This document shows positions 1 through 9,585 of a stretch of 64,000 nucleotides of DNA, piece by piece. The notes under the pieces were generated by a model. It saw only the letters and a program-made list of their open reading frames with translations, made no database searches and had not been told where the DNA came from. The translations under genes were made by a program, and so were the position numbers. The first letter of the stretch is position 1; each line of letters opens with the position of its first letter. Source of the DNA: Tenebrionibacter intestinalis (GTDB lineage: Bacteria; Pseudomonadota; Gammaproteobacteria; Enterobacterales; Enterobacteriaceae); contig NZ_JAEPBH010000011.1 in assembly GCF_016632365.1 (NCBI RefSeq), positions 30,116 through 94,115 on the forward strand. Direction: 5' to 3'.

Positions 1-22
1 AACAAGCACGGAGCAATGCACC

Positions 23-2170
23 ATGAAAAAGGTCATCACCGTCTGTCCCTACTGCGCCTCTGGCTGCAAGCTAAACCTACTGGTCGAAGATAACCGCGTT
101 GTAGGCGCGCAGGCCGCACAGGGTAAAAATAATCAAGGTACCCTGTGTTTAAAAGGCCATTACGGCTGGGATTTTCTCAATGATACGCAAATCCTGACGC
201 CGCGCCTGAAAAGCCCCATGATTCGCCGCAGCCGCGGCGGCAAACTGGAATCCGTAAGCTGGGACGAAGCGCTCGATTATGTCGCGCAAAAGCTGACGGC
301 AATAAAAACGCAGTACGGCCCGGATGCCATCATGACGACCGGCTCATCGCGCGGCCCGGGCAACGAAACCAACTACCTGATGCAGAAATTCGCCCGCGCC
401 GTTGTGGGCACCAATAACGTCGACTGCTGCGCTCGCGTCTGACACGGCCCCTCGGTTGCAGGTCTGCACCAGTCGGTCGGCAATGGCGCAATGAGTAATT
501 CGGTCGTCGAAATTGAGGACACCGATTTACTGCTGATTTTTGGCTATAACCCGGCGGATTCACACCCGATTGTCGCCAATCGCGTTATCCGCGCAAAACA
601 AAAAGGGGCAACGATTATTGTCTGCGACCCGCGACGCATTGAAACCGCGCGTATCGCCGATATACATATCCAGCTTAATAACGGTTCTAATATCGCGCTG
701 CTGAACGCCTTCGCCCACGTGATTATTCACGAAGGACTCGCCAACCGCGCCTTTATCGCCGGGCGTACCGAAGGTTTCGACGAATACTGCAAAATTGTCG
801 AAGGCTACACGCCTCAGTCCGTTGAAGCGATTACCGGCGTGGCGGCAGCGGATATCCGCAGGGCTGCGCGCTTATACGCAACGGCAAAAACCGCGACTAT
901 TCTGTGGGGTATGGGCGTAACCCAGTTCTATCAGGGTGTGGAAACCGTGCGGGCGCTGACCAGCCTGGCGCTACTGACCGGACACATCGGAAAACCGAAC
1001 ACGGGCGTTAACCCGGTACGCGGTCAGAATAATGTGCAGGGCGCGTGTGATATGGGCGCGCTGCCGGATACCTACCCGGGCTATCAATCTGTGACGGTAG
1101 CGGCGCATCGCGAGAAGTTCGCAAAAGCCTGGGGCGTGGCGCAATTACCGGAAAAACCGGGCTATCGTATCAGCGAGCTGCCGCACCGCGTGGCCCACGG
1201 AGAAGTACGGGCGGCTTACATTATGGGGGAAGATCCCATGCAGACGGACGCAGAGCTGTCATCCGTTCGCGAAGCGATGGACGGCCTTGAGCTGCTGGTG
1301 GTGCAGGATATCTTTATGACTAAAACCGCAGCCGTAGCGGATGTCGTGCTGCCTTCCACCAGTTGGGGCGAACATGAAGGGGTGTACACCGCCGCCGATC
1401 GCGGGTTCCAGCGTTTCTACAAGGCCATCGAGCCGCAATGGGAGCTAAAAACTGACTGGCAGATAATCAGTGAAATCGCCACGCGTATGGGTTATCCGAT
1501 GAACTATGCCTGCACGCAGGAGATCTGGGATGAAATGCGGCGCCTCTGCCCGAATTTCTTCGGCGCCACTTACGAAAAGATTGGCGAAATGGGCTATATC
1601 CAGTGGCCGTGCCGCGATGAATCGCCAGCGGACCAGGGCACACAGTGGCTTTATGCCGAGCGGTTCGATCGCGCCAACGGCCTGGGGCAGTTTTTCACCT
1701 GCGACTGGGTGGCGCCGCAGGATAAGCTCAGCGAGGAGTACCCGATGGTGCTCTCCACCGTGCGCGAAGTAGGCCACTACTCCTGCCGCTCGATGACCGG
1801 CAACTGCGCGGCGCTGGCGGCGCTTGCCGACGAACCCGGCTATGCGCAAATTAACACTGAGGACGCCGCACGCCTTGGCATCGAAGATGAAGCGCTGGTG
1901 TGGATAACCTCACGCAAGGGTCGGGTAATTACGCGCGCGCAGGTCAGCGATCGCCCGAATAAAGGCGCGGTGTACATGACTTATCAGTGGTGGATTGGGG
2001 CCTGTAATGAGCTGGTTAATGAAAACCTCAGCCCGATTACTAAAACGCCGGAGTACAAGTACAGCGCCGTGCGCGTGGAACCTATTGCCGACCAACAGGC
2101 GGCAGAGCAGTATGTTATTCACACCTACGAGCAACTTAAAGAGCGCCTGCGCGCCAGCGCGGCGGGATAA
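23..2170 (+). CDS. fdhF: Formate dehydrogenase H, selenocysteine-containing (one gene read through an in-frame TGA)
   Basis: This is the catalytic subunit of formate dehydrogenase H, which oxidises formate to CO2 in the formate hydrogenlyase complex on the cytoplasmic face of the membrane. An in-frame TGA at 440-442 splits the reading frame. The codon is residue 140, the position of selenocysteine in E. coli FdhF, and a conserved SECIS hairpin follows it. Reading through gives 715 residues, the E. coli length. Cys8, Cys11, Cys15 and Cys42 can bind the [4Fe-4S] cluster, and the rest is the molybdopterin-guanine dinucleotide domain. A GGAG lies nine bases before the ATG. No hyc genes are adjacent, as in E. 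coli. Function depends on selA, selB, selC and selD elsewhere in the genome. It could be misread as a broken gene, but the SECIS and the exact length argue against that. Confidence 0.97.
440..477 (+). promoter_or_regulatory. SECIS element directing selenocysteine insertion in fdhF
   Basis: The sequence from the TGA onward nearly matches the E. coli fdhF SECIS. The upper stem is formed by 454-460 and 465-470 around the loop GGTC (461-464), with an unpaired T at 456/457 equivalent to the bulged U that SelB recognises. The spacing from TGA to the apical loop is conserved. SelB binding delivers Sec-tRNA to this codon. Confidence 0.93.
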
Positions 2171-2204
2171 AAATAAAAAACCCCTCGGCCTTACGGCTGA
2201 GGGG
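2171..2204 (-). terminator. Intrinsic terminator of gltP
   Basis: A GC-rich hairpin (2181-2204, one mismatch in the stem) is followed on the minus strand by a T-rich run (complement of 2171-2180). It lies 26 bases past the gltP stop. It may also stop fdhF transcripts, although the plus-strand side lacks a good T run. Confidence 0.85.
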
Positions 2205-2229
2205 CAATAAATTCCGACGTTAAATCTAC

Positions 2230-3543
2230 TCAGTCCTGCGCGGTTTTATCGAATTTGCCGAGCATTTCCCGCTCGTATTCACGCGCTTTTTTGGTGTCAA
2301 ACTGCCTTTCCCACTTGGCGATAACCAGTACAGCCAGCGCATTCCCCACCACATTGAGCGCGGTACGCGCCATATCGAGAATACGGTCAACGCCTGCAAT
2401 AAACGCCAGGCCTTCCAGTGGAATGCCGACGCTGCCAAGCGTCGCCAGCAGCACAACAAACGATACGCCGGGTACGCCCGCGATGCCCTTGGAGGTCACC
2501 ATCAGCGTCAGTACCAGTATAATTTCCTGACCAAGCGACAGTTCAATGCCGTAAAGCTGGGCGATAAAAATAGCCGCGATGCTTTGATACAAAGTAGAAC
2601 CATCAAGGTTGAACGAGTAGCCGGTCGGAACCACGAAACTGGTAATAGACGACGGCGCGCCGTAGGCTTCCATTTTCTCAATAATACGCGGCAGGACGCT
2701 CTCTGAGCTGGCGGTGGAATAGGCCAGGATCAGTTCATCTTTCAGAATACGGATTAACGTCCAGATGCTCAGTTTACACGCGCGCGCCACGACACCCAGC
2801 ACCACCAGCGCAAAGAACAGCACGGCCACATATACCAGGATAACCAGTTTGGCGAGCGGCCACAGCGAAGCGAAACCAAAGTTCGCAACGGTCACGGAAA
2901 TCAGCGCGAACACCCCAATCGGCGCATAACGCATCACCATGTGCGTCACTTTAAACATGGTTTCCGAAATGCTGCGAAACACGGTAACCAGCGGCTCGCG
3001 GTGCGTGGACGGCAGCGACGAAAGCCCCAGCCCAAACAGCACCGAGAAGAAGATAATCGGCAGCATATCGCCTTTCGCCATTGAGGCGAAAACGTTTGTC
3101 GGCACCAGCGACAAAATCGTCCCCATCAGGCCGTGGGCGTGGCTCGCCACTTCTTCAGTAGTGTGCTGGTATTTAGAAATATCCACCTGCGCAAGCTGCG
3201 ACATATCAATACCGCTGCCTGGCTGAAAGACATTCGCAAGCGTAATGCCAAGAATAATGGCGACAGTCGTGATAACTTCAAAATAGATAATGGTCTTAGC
3301 GCCAATACGGCCCAACTGTTTGGCATCGCCCACGCCAGCGATCCCCACCACCAGCGTTGAAATGACAATGGGCACCACAATCATTTTAATGAGGTGAATA
3401 AAAATATCACCAGCCGGCGACAGCAGGTTTTCTACCAGCCAACTGCGGGTATCCGGCTGATAATGGAGATAGCTTCCAAGAAGGATGCCTAACACAAGCG
3501 CCAGCAAAATTTGCCATGCAAGGCTAATCTTTTGTTTCTTCAT
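2230..3543 (-). CDS. gltP: Glutamate/aspartate:proton symporter
   Basis: An inner-membrane carrier of the dicarboxylate/amino acid:cation symporter (DAACS) family that takes up glutamate and aspartate with protons. Its 437 residues equal E. coli GltP. Multiple hydrophobic segments begin near residue 8, and the re-entrant hairpin region carries the family's serine-rich motif (AYSTASSESVLPRI, around residue 275) and the transport-site stretch with NLDGSTLY. In E. coli the nrf nitrite-reductase operon lies between gltP and acs. Here the two genes are direct divergent neighbours, and gltP converges on fdhF. Confidence 0.97.
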   Translation of the reverse strand: MKKQKISLAWQILLALVLGILLGSYLHYQPDTRSWLVENLLSPAGDIFIHLIKMIVVPIVISTLVVGIAGVGDAKQLGRIGAKTIIYFEVITTVAIILGITLANVFQPGSGIDMSQLAQVDISKYQHTTEEVASHAHGLMGTILSLVPTNVFASMAKGDMLPIIFFSVLFGLGLSSLPSTHREPLVTVFRSISETMFKVTHMVMRYAPIGVFALISVTVANFGFASLWPLAKLVILVYVAVLFFALVVLGVVARACKLSIWTLIRILKDELILAYSTASSESVLPRIIEKMEAYGAPSSITSFVVPTGYSFNLDGSTLYQSIAAIFIAQLYGIELSLGQEIILVLTLMVTSKGIAGVPGVSFVVLLATLGSVGIPLEGLAFIAGVDRILDMARTALNVVGNALAVLVIAKWERQFDTKKAREYEREMLGKFDKTAQD

Positions 3544-3961
3544 ACTATTTCTGTATCCTGAATTCAGGCGACACTCTCAACCCTGTCTACGAGAATGCCG
3601 CGAACTGGAAGGGTAAAGCAAACGTCGGGTGATGTTATGGATTATTTTTACGCCCTGATCAGTATCATTTGCACCGCACCGAGCGCAACCCTTGAAAATT
3701 GAAGTCATTCACAGAATTAATTCTGTTATCGATATTTTTTGCAGTTCCCTCCACGTAACCCACTGTTAAAAAATGAATTTATACTTCATGTTTTTAAATA
3801 ATTACGCCTCAAAACTTTTTCTCTCCGACGAATCGTTTGCTTATTTTTTATACAAACTTTAATGCGTGATCTATCGCGCAAATAGTAAACAAAATGCTCG
3901 CCATGCGTTTGGTTAACCTTTATTTGACATAATATTAACATTCCACAGGAGAAAAAAAGCC
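3544..3961. other. Divergent gltP/acs promoter region without a gene
   Basis: This 418-base AT-rich stretch holds the promoters for gltP (minus) and acs (plus). The acs ribosome binding site CAGGAGA is at 3946-3952. No nrf coding remnant is apparent. A CRP-like site is listed separately. I could not assign -35/-10 boxes with confidence. Confidence 0.7.
3865..3880 (+). promoter_or_regulatory. CRP-like site upstream of acs
   Basis: CGTGA-N6-GCGCA fits the left half of the CRP consensus TGTGA-N6-TCACA well and the right half poorly. It lies about 82 bases before the acs start. E. coli acs is activated by cAMP-CRP from upstream sites, so the location is sensible, but assignment by motif alone is weak. 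Confidence 0.4.
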
Positions 3962-5920
3962 ATGAGCCAAATACATAAACATCCCATTCCTGCCAATATT
4001 GCAGAACATTGTCTGATTACCCCTGAGCAATACAGTGCGAAGTATCAACAGTCCATCAGCGACCCGGATACATTCTGGGGCGAAGAGGGGAAAATTCTCG
4101 ACTGGATCAGGCCGTATACGACGGTAAAAAACACCTCATTCGCACCAGGCAACGTTTCCATCAAATGGTATGAAGACGGTACGCTAAATCTTGCCGCCAA
4201 CTGTCTTGACCGCCACCTGAGCGCGCGCGGCGACCAGGCTGCGATCATTTGGGAAGGCGACGACGCCAGCCAGAGCAAAACCATCACCTACCGCCAGCTA
4301 CATCAGGACGTCTGCCGCTTTGCCAACGTGCTGCTGGATTTGGGTATCCGCAAAGGCGATGTGGTCGCAATTTACATGCCTATGGTGCCGGAAGCGGCGG
4401 TAGCGATGCTGGCCTGCGCACGTATTGGCGCTATCCATTCTGTTATTTTTGGCGGCTTTTCACCAGAAGCGGTAGCAGGCCGCATCATAGATTCCAGCGC
4501 TCGCCTGGTAATTACCGCCGACGAAGGCGTGCGCGCCGGGCGCAGCATTCCTCTTAAGAAAAACGTTGATGACGCGCTAAAAAACCCGAATATCACTACG
4601 GTTAACCATGTCATCACGCTCAAACGCACCGCAGGCCAGATTGACTGGCAGGAAGGACGCGATCTGTGGTGGCACGACCTGACGGAAAATGCCGATAGCG
4701 CACATCAGCCAGTGGAAATGAACGCCGAAGATCCGTTGTTTATTCTCTACACCTCCGGCTCCACCGGCAAACCCAAAGGCGTGTTGCATACGACCGGCGG
4801 TTATCTGGTCTATGCGGCCACAACGTTTAAATATGTGTTCGACTACCATCCGGGCGATATCTACTGGTGCACTGCCGATGTAGGCTGGGTGACCGGCCAC
4901 AGCTACCTGCTTTACGGGCCGCTGGCCTGCGGCGCCACAACGCTCATGTTCGAAGGCGTACCGAACTGGCCGCAGCCAAACCGTATGGCGCAGGTCGTGG
5001 ATAAACACAAGGTCAATATTCTCTACACCGCCCCTACCGCCATTCGCGCGCTCATGGCCGAAGGCGACAAAGCCATTGAAGGCACCAGTCGCGCATCGCT
5101 GCGTATCCTCGGCTCCGTCGGCGAACCCATCAATCCCGAAGCCTGGGAATGGTTCTGGAAAAAAATTGGCAACGAGAAGTGTCCGGTCATGGATACCTGG
5201 TGGCAGACCGAAACCGGCGGCTTCATGATTACGCCAATGCCGGGCGCCACCGAACTGAAAGCGGGGTCCGCCACGCGGCCATTCTTCGGCGTGCAGCCCG
5301 CTCTGGTGGATAATGAAGGCCGCCCGCAGGAAGGCGCAGCCGAAGGCAACCTGGTTATCATTGACGCCTGGCCCGGCCAGGCGCGCACGCTGTTTGGCGA
5401 CCATGAACGCTTTGAGCAGACCTACTTTTCTACCTTCAAAAACTGTTACTTTAGCGGCGACGGCGCGCGCCGTGATGAAGAGGGTTACTACTGGATAACC
5501 GGGCGCGTGGACGATGTGCTTAACGTTTCCGGCCACCGCCTCGGCACCGCTGAAATAGAATCCGCGCTGGTGTCGCACCCAAAAATCGCAGAGGCGGCGG
5601 TAGTGGGGATCCCACACAACATTAAAGGGCAGGCGATTTACGCCTACGTAACGCTCAACCACGGCGAAGAGCCCACGCCGAATCTGTATGCCGAAGTCCG
5701 CAACTGGGTGCGTAAAGAGATTGGCCCGCTGGCGACGCCGGATGTGCTGCACTGGACTGATTCGCTGCCGAAAACCCGCTCAGGTAAGATAATGCGCCGC
5801 ATTTTGCGCAAAATCGCCGCCGGCGATACCAGCAACCTGGGCGATACCTCTACCCTCGCCGATCCCGGCGTGGTGGAAAAACTGCTCGAAGAAAAACAGG
5901 GCATTACCCTACCGTCCTGA
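3962..5920 (+). CDS. acs: Acetyl-CoA synthetase (AMP-forming)
   Basis: Activates acetate to acetyl-CoA through acetyl-AMP in the cytoplasm, the high-affinity acetate scavenging route. Its 652 residues equal E. coli Acs. The P-loop-like AMP-binding motif [11 protein letters not shown] is near residue 265, and the C-terminal TRSGK motif places the catalytic and acetylatable lysine at 609. The start has CAGGAGA nine bases upstream. It is first in an operon with yjcH and actP, so uptake and activation are made together. In other enterobacteria expression is CRP-dependent and Lys609 acetylation silences the enzyme. Confidence 0.98.
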   Translation: MSQIHKHPIPANIAEHCLITPEQYSAKYQQSISDPDTFWGEEGKILDWIRPYTTVKNTSFAPGNVSIKWYEDGTLNLAANCLDRHLSARGDQAAIIWEGDDASQSKTITYRQLHQDVCRFANVLLDLGIRKGDVVAIYMPMVPEAAVAMLACARIGAIHSVIFGGFSPEAVAGRIIDSSARLVITADEGVRAGRSIPLKKNVDDALKNPNITTVNHVITLKRTAGQIDWQEGRDLWWHDLTENADSAHQPVEMNAEDPLFILYTSGSTGKPKGVLHTTGGYLVYAATTFKYVFDYHPGDIYWCTADVGWVTGHSYLLYGPLACGATTLMFEGVPNWPQPNRMAQVVDKHKVNILYTAPTAIRALMAEGDKAIEGTSRASLRILGSVGEPINPEAWEWFWKKIGNEKCPVMDTWWQTETGGFMITPMPGATELKAGSATRPFFGVQPALVDNEGRPQEGAAEGNLVIIDAWPGQARTLFGDHERFEQTYFSTFKNCYFSGDGARRDEEGYYWITGRVDDVLNVSGHRLGTAEIESALVSHPKIAEAAVVGIPHNIKGQAIYAYVTLNHGEEPTPNLYAEVRNWVRKEIGPLATPDVLHWTDSLPKTRSGKIMRRILRKIAAGDTSNLGDTSTLADPGVVEKLLEEKQGITLPS

Positions 5921-6012
5921 TTCGTGCAGCCGCAACGGCAGGTGAAAGCCCGCCGCCCGTTCGTCGCAAGGAAGAATCTGTATGGCGCGTCAACGCGCCA
6001 GTCAATAAACCG

Positions 6013-6040
6013 GCTCGCCCCGGCAAAAGGGGCGACGAGC
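6013..6040 (+). other. Stable hairpin between acs and yjcH
   Basis: The arms GCTCGCCCC (6013-6021) and the matching 6029-6040 (short bulge) form a strong stem in the 178-base acs-yjcH gap. There is no T run, so it is more likely an mRNA-stability or processing element that lets acs be expressed above yjcH-actP than a full terminator. That role is inferred. Confidence 0.5.
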
Positions 6041-6098
6041 GCACAGTGGCCATCCCTCCCGTACGCTCAACACAATAATGACCTCTGGAGACTCTGTG

Positions 6099-6413
6099 AT
6101 GAATGACCTCACTTGTCAGCGAATAGCAGGAAGTGCGCATTTCACCGAGCTGGTGGAAAAACGTCAGCGTTTCGCCGCGGTATTATCTCTGATTATGCTG
6201 GTAATTTACGTTGGCTTTATTTTACTTATCGCCTTTGCGCCTGCCTGGCTTGGCGCGCCGCTTCATGCCCACACCAGCGTCACGCGCGGCATCCCTATCG
6301 GCATAGGCGTTATCGTTATCTCTTTCCTGCTAACCGGGCTTTACGTCTGGCGCGCCAACGGCCAGTTCGATCGCCTGACGAAAGTTGTGCTTGAGGAGGT
6401 AAAAACGCCATGA
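6099..6413 (+). CDS. yjcH: DUF485 inner-membrane protein of the acetate operon
   Basis: A 104-residue membrane protein matching E. coli YjcH in length and sequence. Two hydrophobic segments (about residues 24-46 and 60-82) flank the conserved stretch [13 protein letters not shown]. The ATG at 6099 is preferred to an in-frame ATG at 6078 because it gives the family length and has GGAG ten bases upstream. It overlaps actP by four bases (ATGA), which suggests translational coupling. Its function is not established; it is nearly always encoded with ActP and may help that carrier. Confidence 0.95.
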   Translation: MNDLTCQRIAGSAHFTELVEKRQRFAAVLSLIMLVIYVGFILLIAFAPAWLGAPLHAHTSVTRGIPIGIGVIVISFLLTGLYVWRANGQFDRLTKVVLEEVKTP

Positions 6414-8059
6414 AACGCCTCCTTGTATTTATACTGCTGACCGCGCCCGGCACGCTAATGGCGGCCGATGCCATTACCGGCTCGGTGCAGCGCCAGCCGA
6501 CCAACTGGCAGGCCATTATTATGTTTGTGGTGTTTGTGGCAATGACGCTTGGCATTACATGGTGGGCCTCGCAGCGCACCCGCTCACGCAGCGATTACTA
6601 CACCGCAGGCGGCAATATTACCGGTCTGCAAAACGGGTTAGCGATTGCCGGTGATTTTATGTCAGCGGCCTCCTTTCTGGGTATCTCAGCGCTGGTCTAT
6701 ACCTCCGGCTACGACGGCCTTATCTATTCGCTTGGTTTCCTGGTCGGCTGGCCGATTATTCTGTTTCTGATTGCCGAACGGCTGCGCAATCTTGGGCGTT
6801 ACACTTTTGCCGATGTCGCCTCGTACCGCCTGAAGCAAGGGCCGATTCGCGTGCTTTCCGCCTGCGGCTCGCTGGTTGTGGTCGCGCTCTACCTCATCGC
6901 CCAGATGGTGGGCGCAGGCAAACTGATTCAGCTACTTTTTGGTCTGAATTACCACATTGCCGTGGTGCTGGTCGGCGTGCTGATGGTGATGTATGTACTT
7001 TTTGGCGGCATGCTCGCTACCACCTGGGTGCAAATTATCAAAGCGGTGCTGCTGCTTTTCGGCGCCAGCTTTATGGCTTTCATGGTAATGCGCCACGTTG
7101 GTTTTAGTTTTAATAATCTGTTCTCCGAGGCAATGGCCGCACACCCGAACGGCGAGGCGATTATGCGCCCCGGCGGGCTGGTGAAAGATCCTATTTCCGC
7201 GCTGTCGCTAGGCCTGGGGCTAATGTTCGGCACCGCAGGCCTGCCGCATATCCTGATGCGTTTTTTCACCGTGAGCGACGCCCGCGAGGCGCGCAAAAGT
7301 GTGTTCTATGCCACCGGTTTTATGGGTTATTTCTATATTCTGACCTTTATCATCGGTTTTGGCGCCATTATGCTGGTAGGCGCAAATCCAGCGTTTAAGG
7401 ATGCGGCGGGCGCGCTAATCGGCGGTAATAACATGGCCGCCGTACATTTGGCTAACGCCGTAGGCGGCAATATGTTCCTGGGCTTTATTTCTGCGGTGGC
7501 CTTCGCCACGATCCTGGCCGTGGTCGCCGGTCTGACGCTGGCGGGCGCCTCGGCGGTATCGCACGATCTCTACGCGAATGTCTTTCGCAAGGGCGCTACC
7601 GATCGCCAGGAACTGCGGGTGTCGAAGCTAACCGTACTGGTGCTGGGCGTGGTAGCAATTGTGCTGGGGATTGCGTTTGAGAACCAGAATATCGCCTTTA
7701 TGGTCGGGCTGGCGTTCTCAATTGCCGCAAGCTGTAATTTCCCGATTATTCTGCTGTCGATGTACTGGTCGAAGCTAACCACCCGCGGCGCAATGATTGG
7801 CGGCTGGCTGGGGCTGTTGACGGCGGTAGTGTTGATGATCCTCGGCCCAACGATTTGGGTGCAAATCCTCGGCCACGCTACGCCAATATTCCCTTATGAA
7901 TATCCGGCGCTGTTTTCAATTCTGGTCGCCTTTGTCGGCATCTGGCTATTTTCGACGACCGACAACAGCGCAGAAGGCGCGCGCGAACGCGATCTGTTCC
8001 GCGCCCAGTTTATCCGCTCGCAAACGGGTTTAGGTATAGAGCAGGGAAACGCGCACTAG
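6410..8059 (+). CDS. actP: Acetate/glycolate:cation symporter
   Basis: A sodium:solute symporter (SSS) family permease importing acetate and glycolate across the inner membrane. Its 549 residues equal E. coli ActP. An N-terminal cleavable signal-like segment (residues 1-20, ending around MAADA) precedes about 13 hydrophobic segments. The SSS hallmark region around [20 protein letters not shown] is present. The start codon overlaps the yjcH stop. It is the last gene of the acs operon and is followed by a terminator. Confidence 0.97.
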   Translation: MKRLLVFILLTAPGTLMAADAITGSVQRQPTNWQAIIMFVVFVAMTLGITWWASQRTRSRSDYYTAGGNITGLQNGLAIAGDFMSAASFLGISALVYTSGYDGLIYSLGFLVGWPIILFLIAERLRNLGRYTFADVASYRLKQGPIRVLSACGSLVVVALYLIAQMVGAGKLIQLLFGLNYHIAVVLVGVLMVMYVLFGGMLATTWVQIIKAVLLLFGASFMAFMVMRHVGFSFNNLFSEAMAAHPNGEAIMRPGGLVKDPISALSLGLGLMFGTAGLPHILMRFFTVSDAREARKSVFYATGFMGYFYILTFIIGFGAIMLVGANPAFKDAAGALIGGNNMAAVHLANAVGGNMFLGFISAVAFATILAVVAGLTLAGASAVSHDLYANVFRKGATDRQELRVSKLTVLVLGVVAIVLGIAFENQNIAFMVGLAFSIAASCNFPIILLSMYWSKLTTRGAMIGGWLGLLTAVVLMILGPTIWVQILGHATPIFPYEYPALFSILVAFVGIWLFSTTDNSAEGARERDLFRAQFIRSQTGLGIEQGNAH

Positions 8060-8092
8060 CGCGCCGTTGAATTGACTTCCTGTGTAAGCCTG

Positions 8093-8122
8093 CCGCGCTG
8101 AATCAGCGCGGTAGTGTTTTTA
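8093..8122 (+). terminator. Intrinsic terminator of the acs-yjcH-actP operon
   Basis: A perfect 8-bp stem (8093-8100 with 8104-8111, loop AAT) is followed by TAGTGTTTTTA. It is 34 bases after the actP stop. Confidence 0.85.
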
Positions 8123-8298
8123 TCTGTATTAGCGCCGTAGGCGGGCCGGAGCGGTTACGCCTTTTGGCTTGCTTGCCGTCGTTTTTGCACCAAACAGCCG
8201 GTATCCGATACGTATTTTTCAGCAAATAGCGCGCCCGGATACCGCGATAAAATAAAAATGCATTAAAATCAATGCAACAACAGAAATCAGGAATGGCT

Positions 8299-9180
8299 AT
8301 GGATATCCGCACGTTGCGCTATTTTGTCGAAGTCGTGCACCAGCAGAGCTTTACCCGCGCGGCGGAGAAAATGTTTGTTACCCAGCCCACGATTAGCAAG
8401 ATGCTGCGCAATCTGGAAGATGAGCTGGGCAGTACGCTTCTGATTCGTGAAGGGCGCAGGCTGCTGTTGACCGATACAGGCCGCGCGGTTTACGAACACG
8501 GGATAACCATTCTCGACGAGTTCAGGCAGTTAAAAGCCGAGCTTATTGATATTAACCATCTCAATAAGGGCATCCTGCGGCTCGGTATTCCGCCTATGGT
8601 GGGTATGATGGTGGCCAGGCCCATTAGCGCCTATCATCAACAGTATCCCGGCGTGGAGCTGAAAATCGCCGAATCTGGCGGCCTGGCGGCACAGCAGGCG
8701 GTGATGAACGGCGAGCTGGATCTGGCGATGACCGCGCTGCCAGTGGAAGATGAGCCAAGGCTTGCCACACAGCAACTGTTCAGCCACCCGCTATGCGTAC
8801 TGACGCCGCGCAGCGAACCGTGGCTTAGCCGCCAGCGCATAGACCCTGTCGAACTGGGCGAATACCCGCTGGTTATTCACAACGAAGACTTTGCGCTCAA
8901 CCGCCAGCTAATGCACCTGTTTGAGGCCTGTAATGTCACTCCACGCATTGCGGTGCGCAGCGGCCAGTGGGATTTTCTGGCGGCAATGGTGCAGACCGGC
9001 GTCGGCATCGCGGTTCTGCCAGAACCTGTCTGCCAGCGGCTGGATGAAAAAACGCTAATGTGGCTGCCGCTAAACAGCCCGCTACAGTGGCAGATGGGGA
9101 TGATATGGCGTGAGGAAAATTATCTCTCTAACAGCGCCCGCGCGTGGATTGAATGCTGCAAGCAGTACTGGGGCGCATAA
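8299..9180 (+). CDS. LysR-family transcriptional regulator next to the acetate operon
   Basis: A 293-residue LysR-type regulator. The winged helix-turn-helix is at about residues 1-60 (SFTRAAEKMFVTQPTISKML), followed by the effector-binding domain from about 90 (LRLGIPPMVGMMV). The ATG at 8299 is chosen because the family typically starts MDIRTLRYF and AGGA (8289-8292) is six bases upstream; in-frame ATGs at 8293 and 8272 are alternatives. E. coli carries yjcF at this place, so the gene is a local substitution. Its position after actP, with a terminator between, suggests but does not prove a role in acetate or short-chain-acid control. The ligand is unknown. Confidence 0.85.
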   Translation: MDIRTLRYFVEVVHQQSFTRAAEKMFVTQPTISKMLRNLEDELGSTLLIREGRRLLLTDTGRAVYEHGITILDEFRQLKAELIDINHLNKGILRLGIPPMVGMMVARPISAYHQQYPGVELKIAESGGLAAQQAVMNGELDLAMTALPVEDEPRLATQQLFSHPLCVLTPRSEPWLSRQRIDPVELGEYPLVIHNEDFALNRQLMHLFEACNVTPRIAVRSGQWDFLAAMVQTGVGIAVLPEPVCQRLDEKTLMWLPLNSPLQWQMGMIWREENYLSNSARAWIECCKQYWGA

Positions 9181-9585
9181 ACTACCGGTAAGCGCCAAAA
9201 AGCGTAAAACGGCACGGCGTATCCGCTATCTGTATTTACCTATACCATTCAGCCGCAATGCCGGTCAGTTAAGCCTGTTTGTGAATAATGACGCCTGTTA
9301 ATGCAAAAATACCATGATATATCGGGGGCCTCGTTCCTTTTATTTGCTCAGCCTCATTGCCTGCTTTTAACGTGTACAGGCTTACGGCGCGATGGGGGAT
9401 GTCCGCTAACGCAGGCGGAGACAAGGGCAGAGGCGAAACGGGACAGGAAGCGGGCCGGACGCAGGCGAATGGCCGGGAGGTGAGCGCAGCGCGACGCAAT
9501 AACGACTTTGCGCTACTGCGCCCAGCTAACCTTAAGCGGCCGGCATTACGGTCTTCAGCCGGCCATTTTACTCAAAGCATAGCGC
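9181..9585. other. Intergenic stretch without a convincing gene
   Basis: This 405-base gap lies between the convergent LysR gene and the antiporter gene. Short open frames on both strands lack recognisable protein features or a ribosome site. A 7-bp inverted repeat (GGCCGGC 9538-9544 with GCCGGCC 9558-9564) near the antiporter stop could be a weak terminator. The purine-rich part around 9400-9480 has no structure I can name. Confidence 0.6.

Noticed and set aside
440..442. Premature stop in fdhF, suggesting a pseudogene
   Set aside because: It is exactly the selenocysteine codon position, the SECIS is intact and the read-through length equals the E. coli protein.
4577..5752. Long minus-strand open frame (391 codons) opposite acs
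   Set aside because: It lies wholly inside acs, has no recognisable features, and is the usual GC-rich antisense shadow. The same holds for long frames opposite metH (53798-54868) and aceB (60569-61849).
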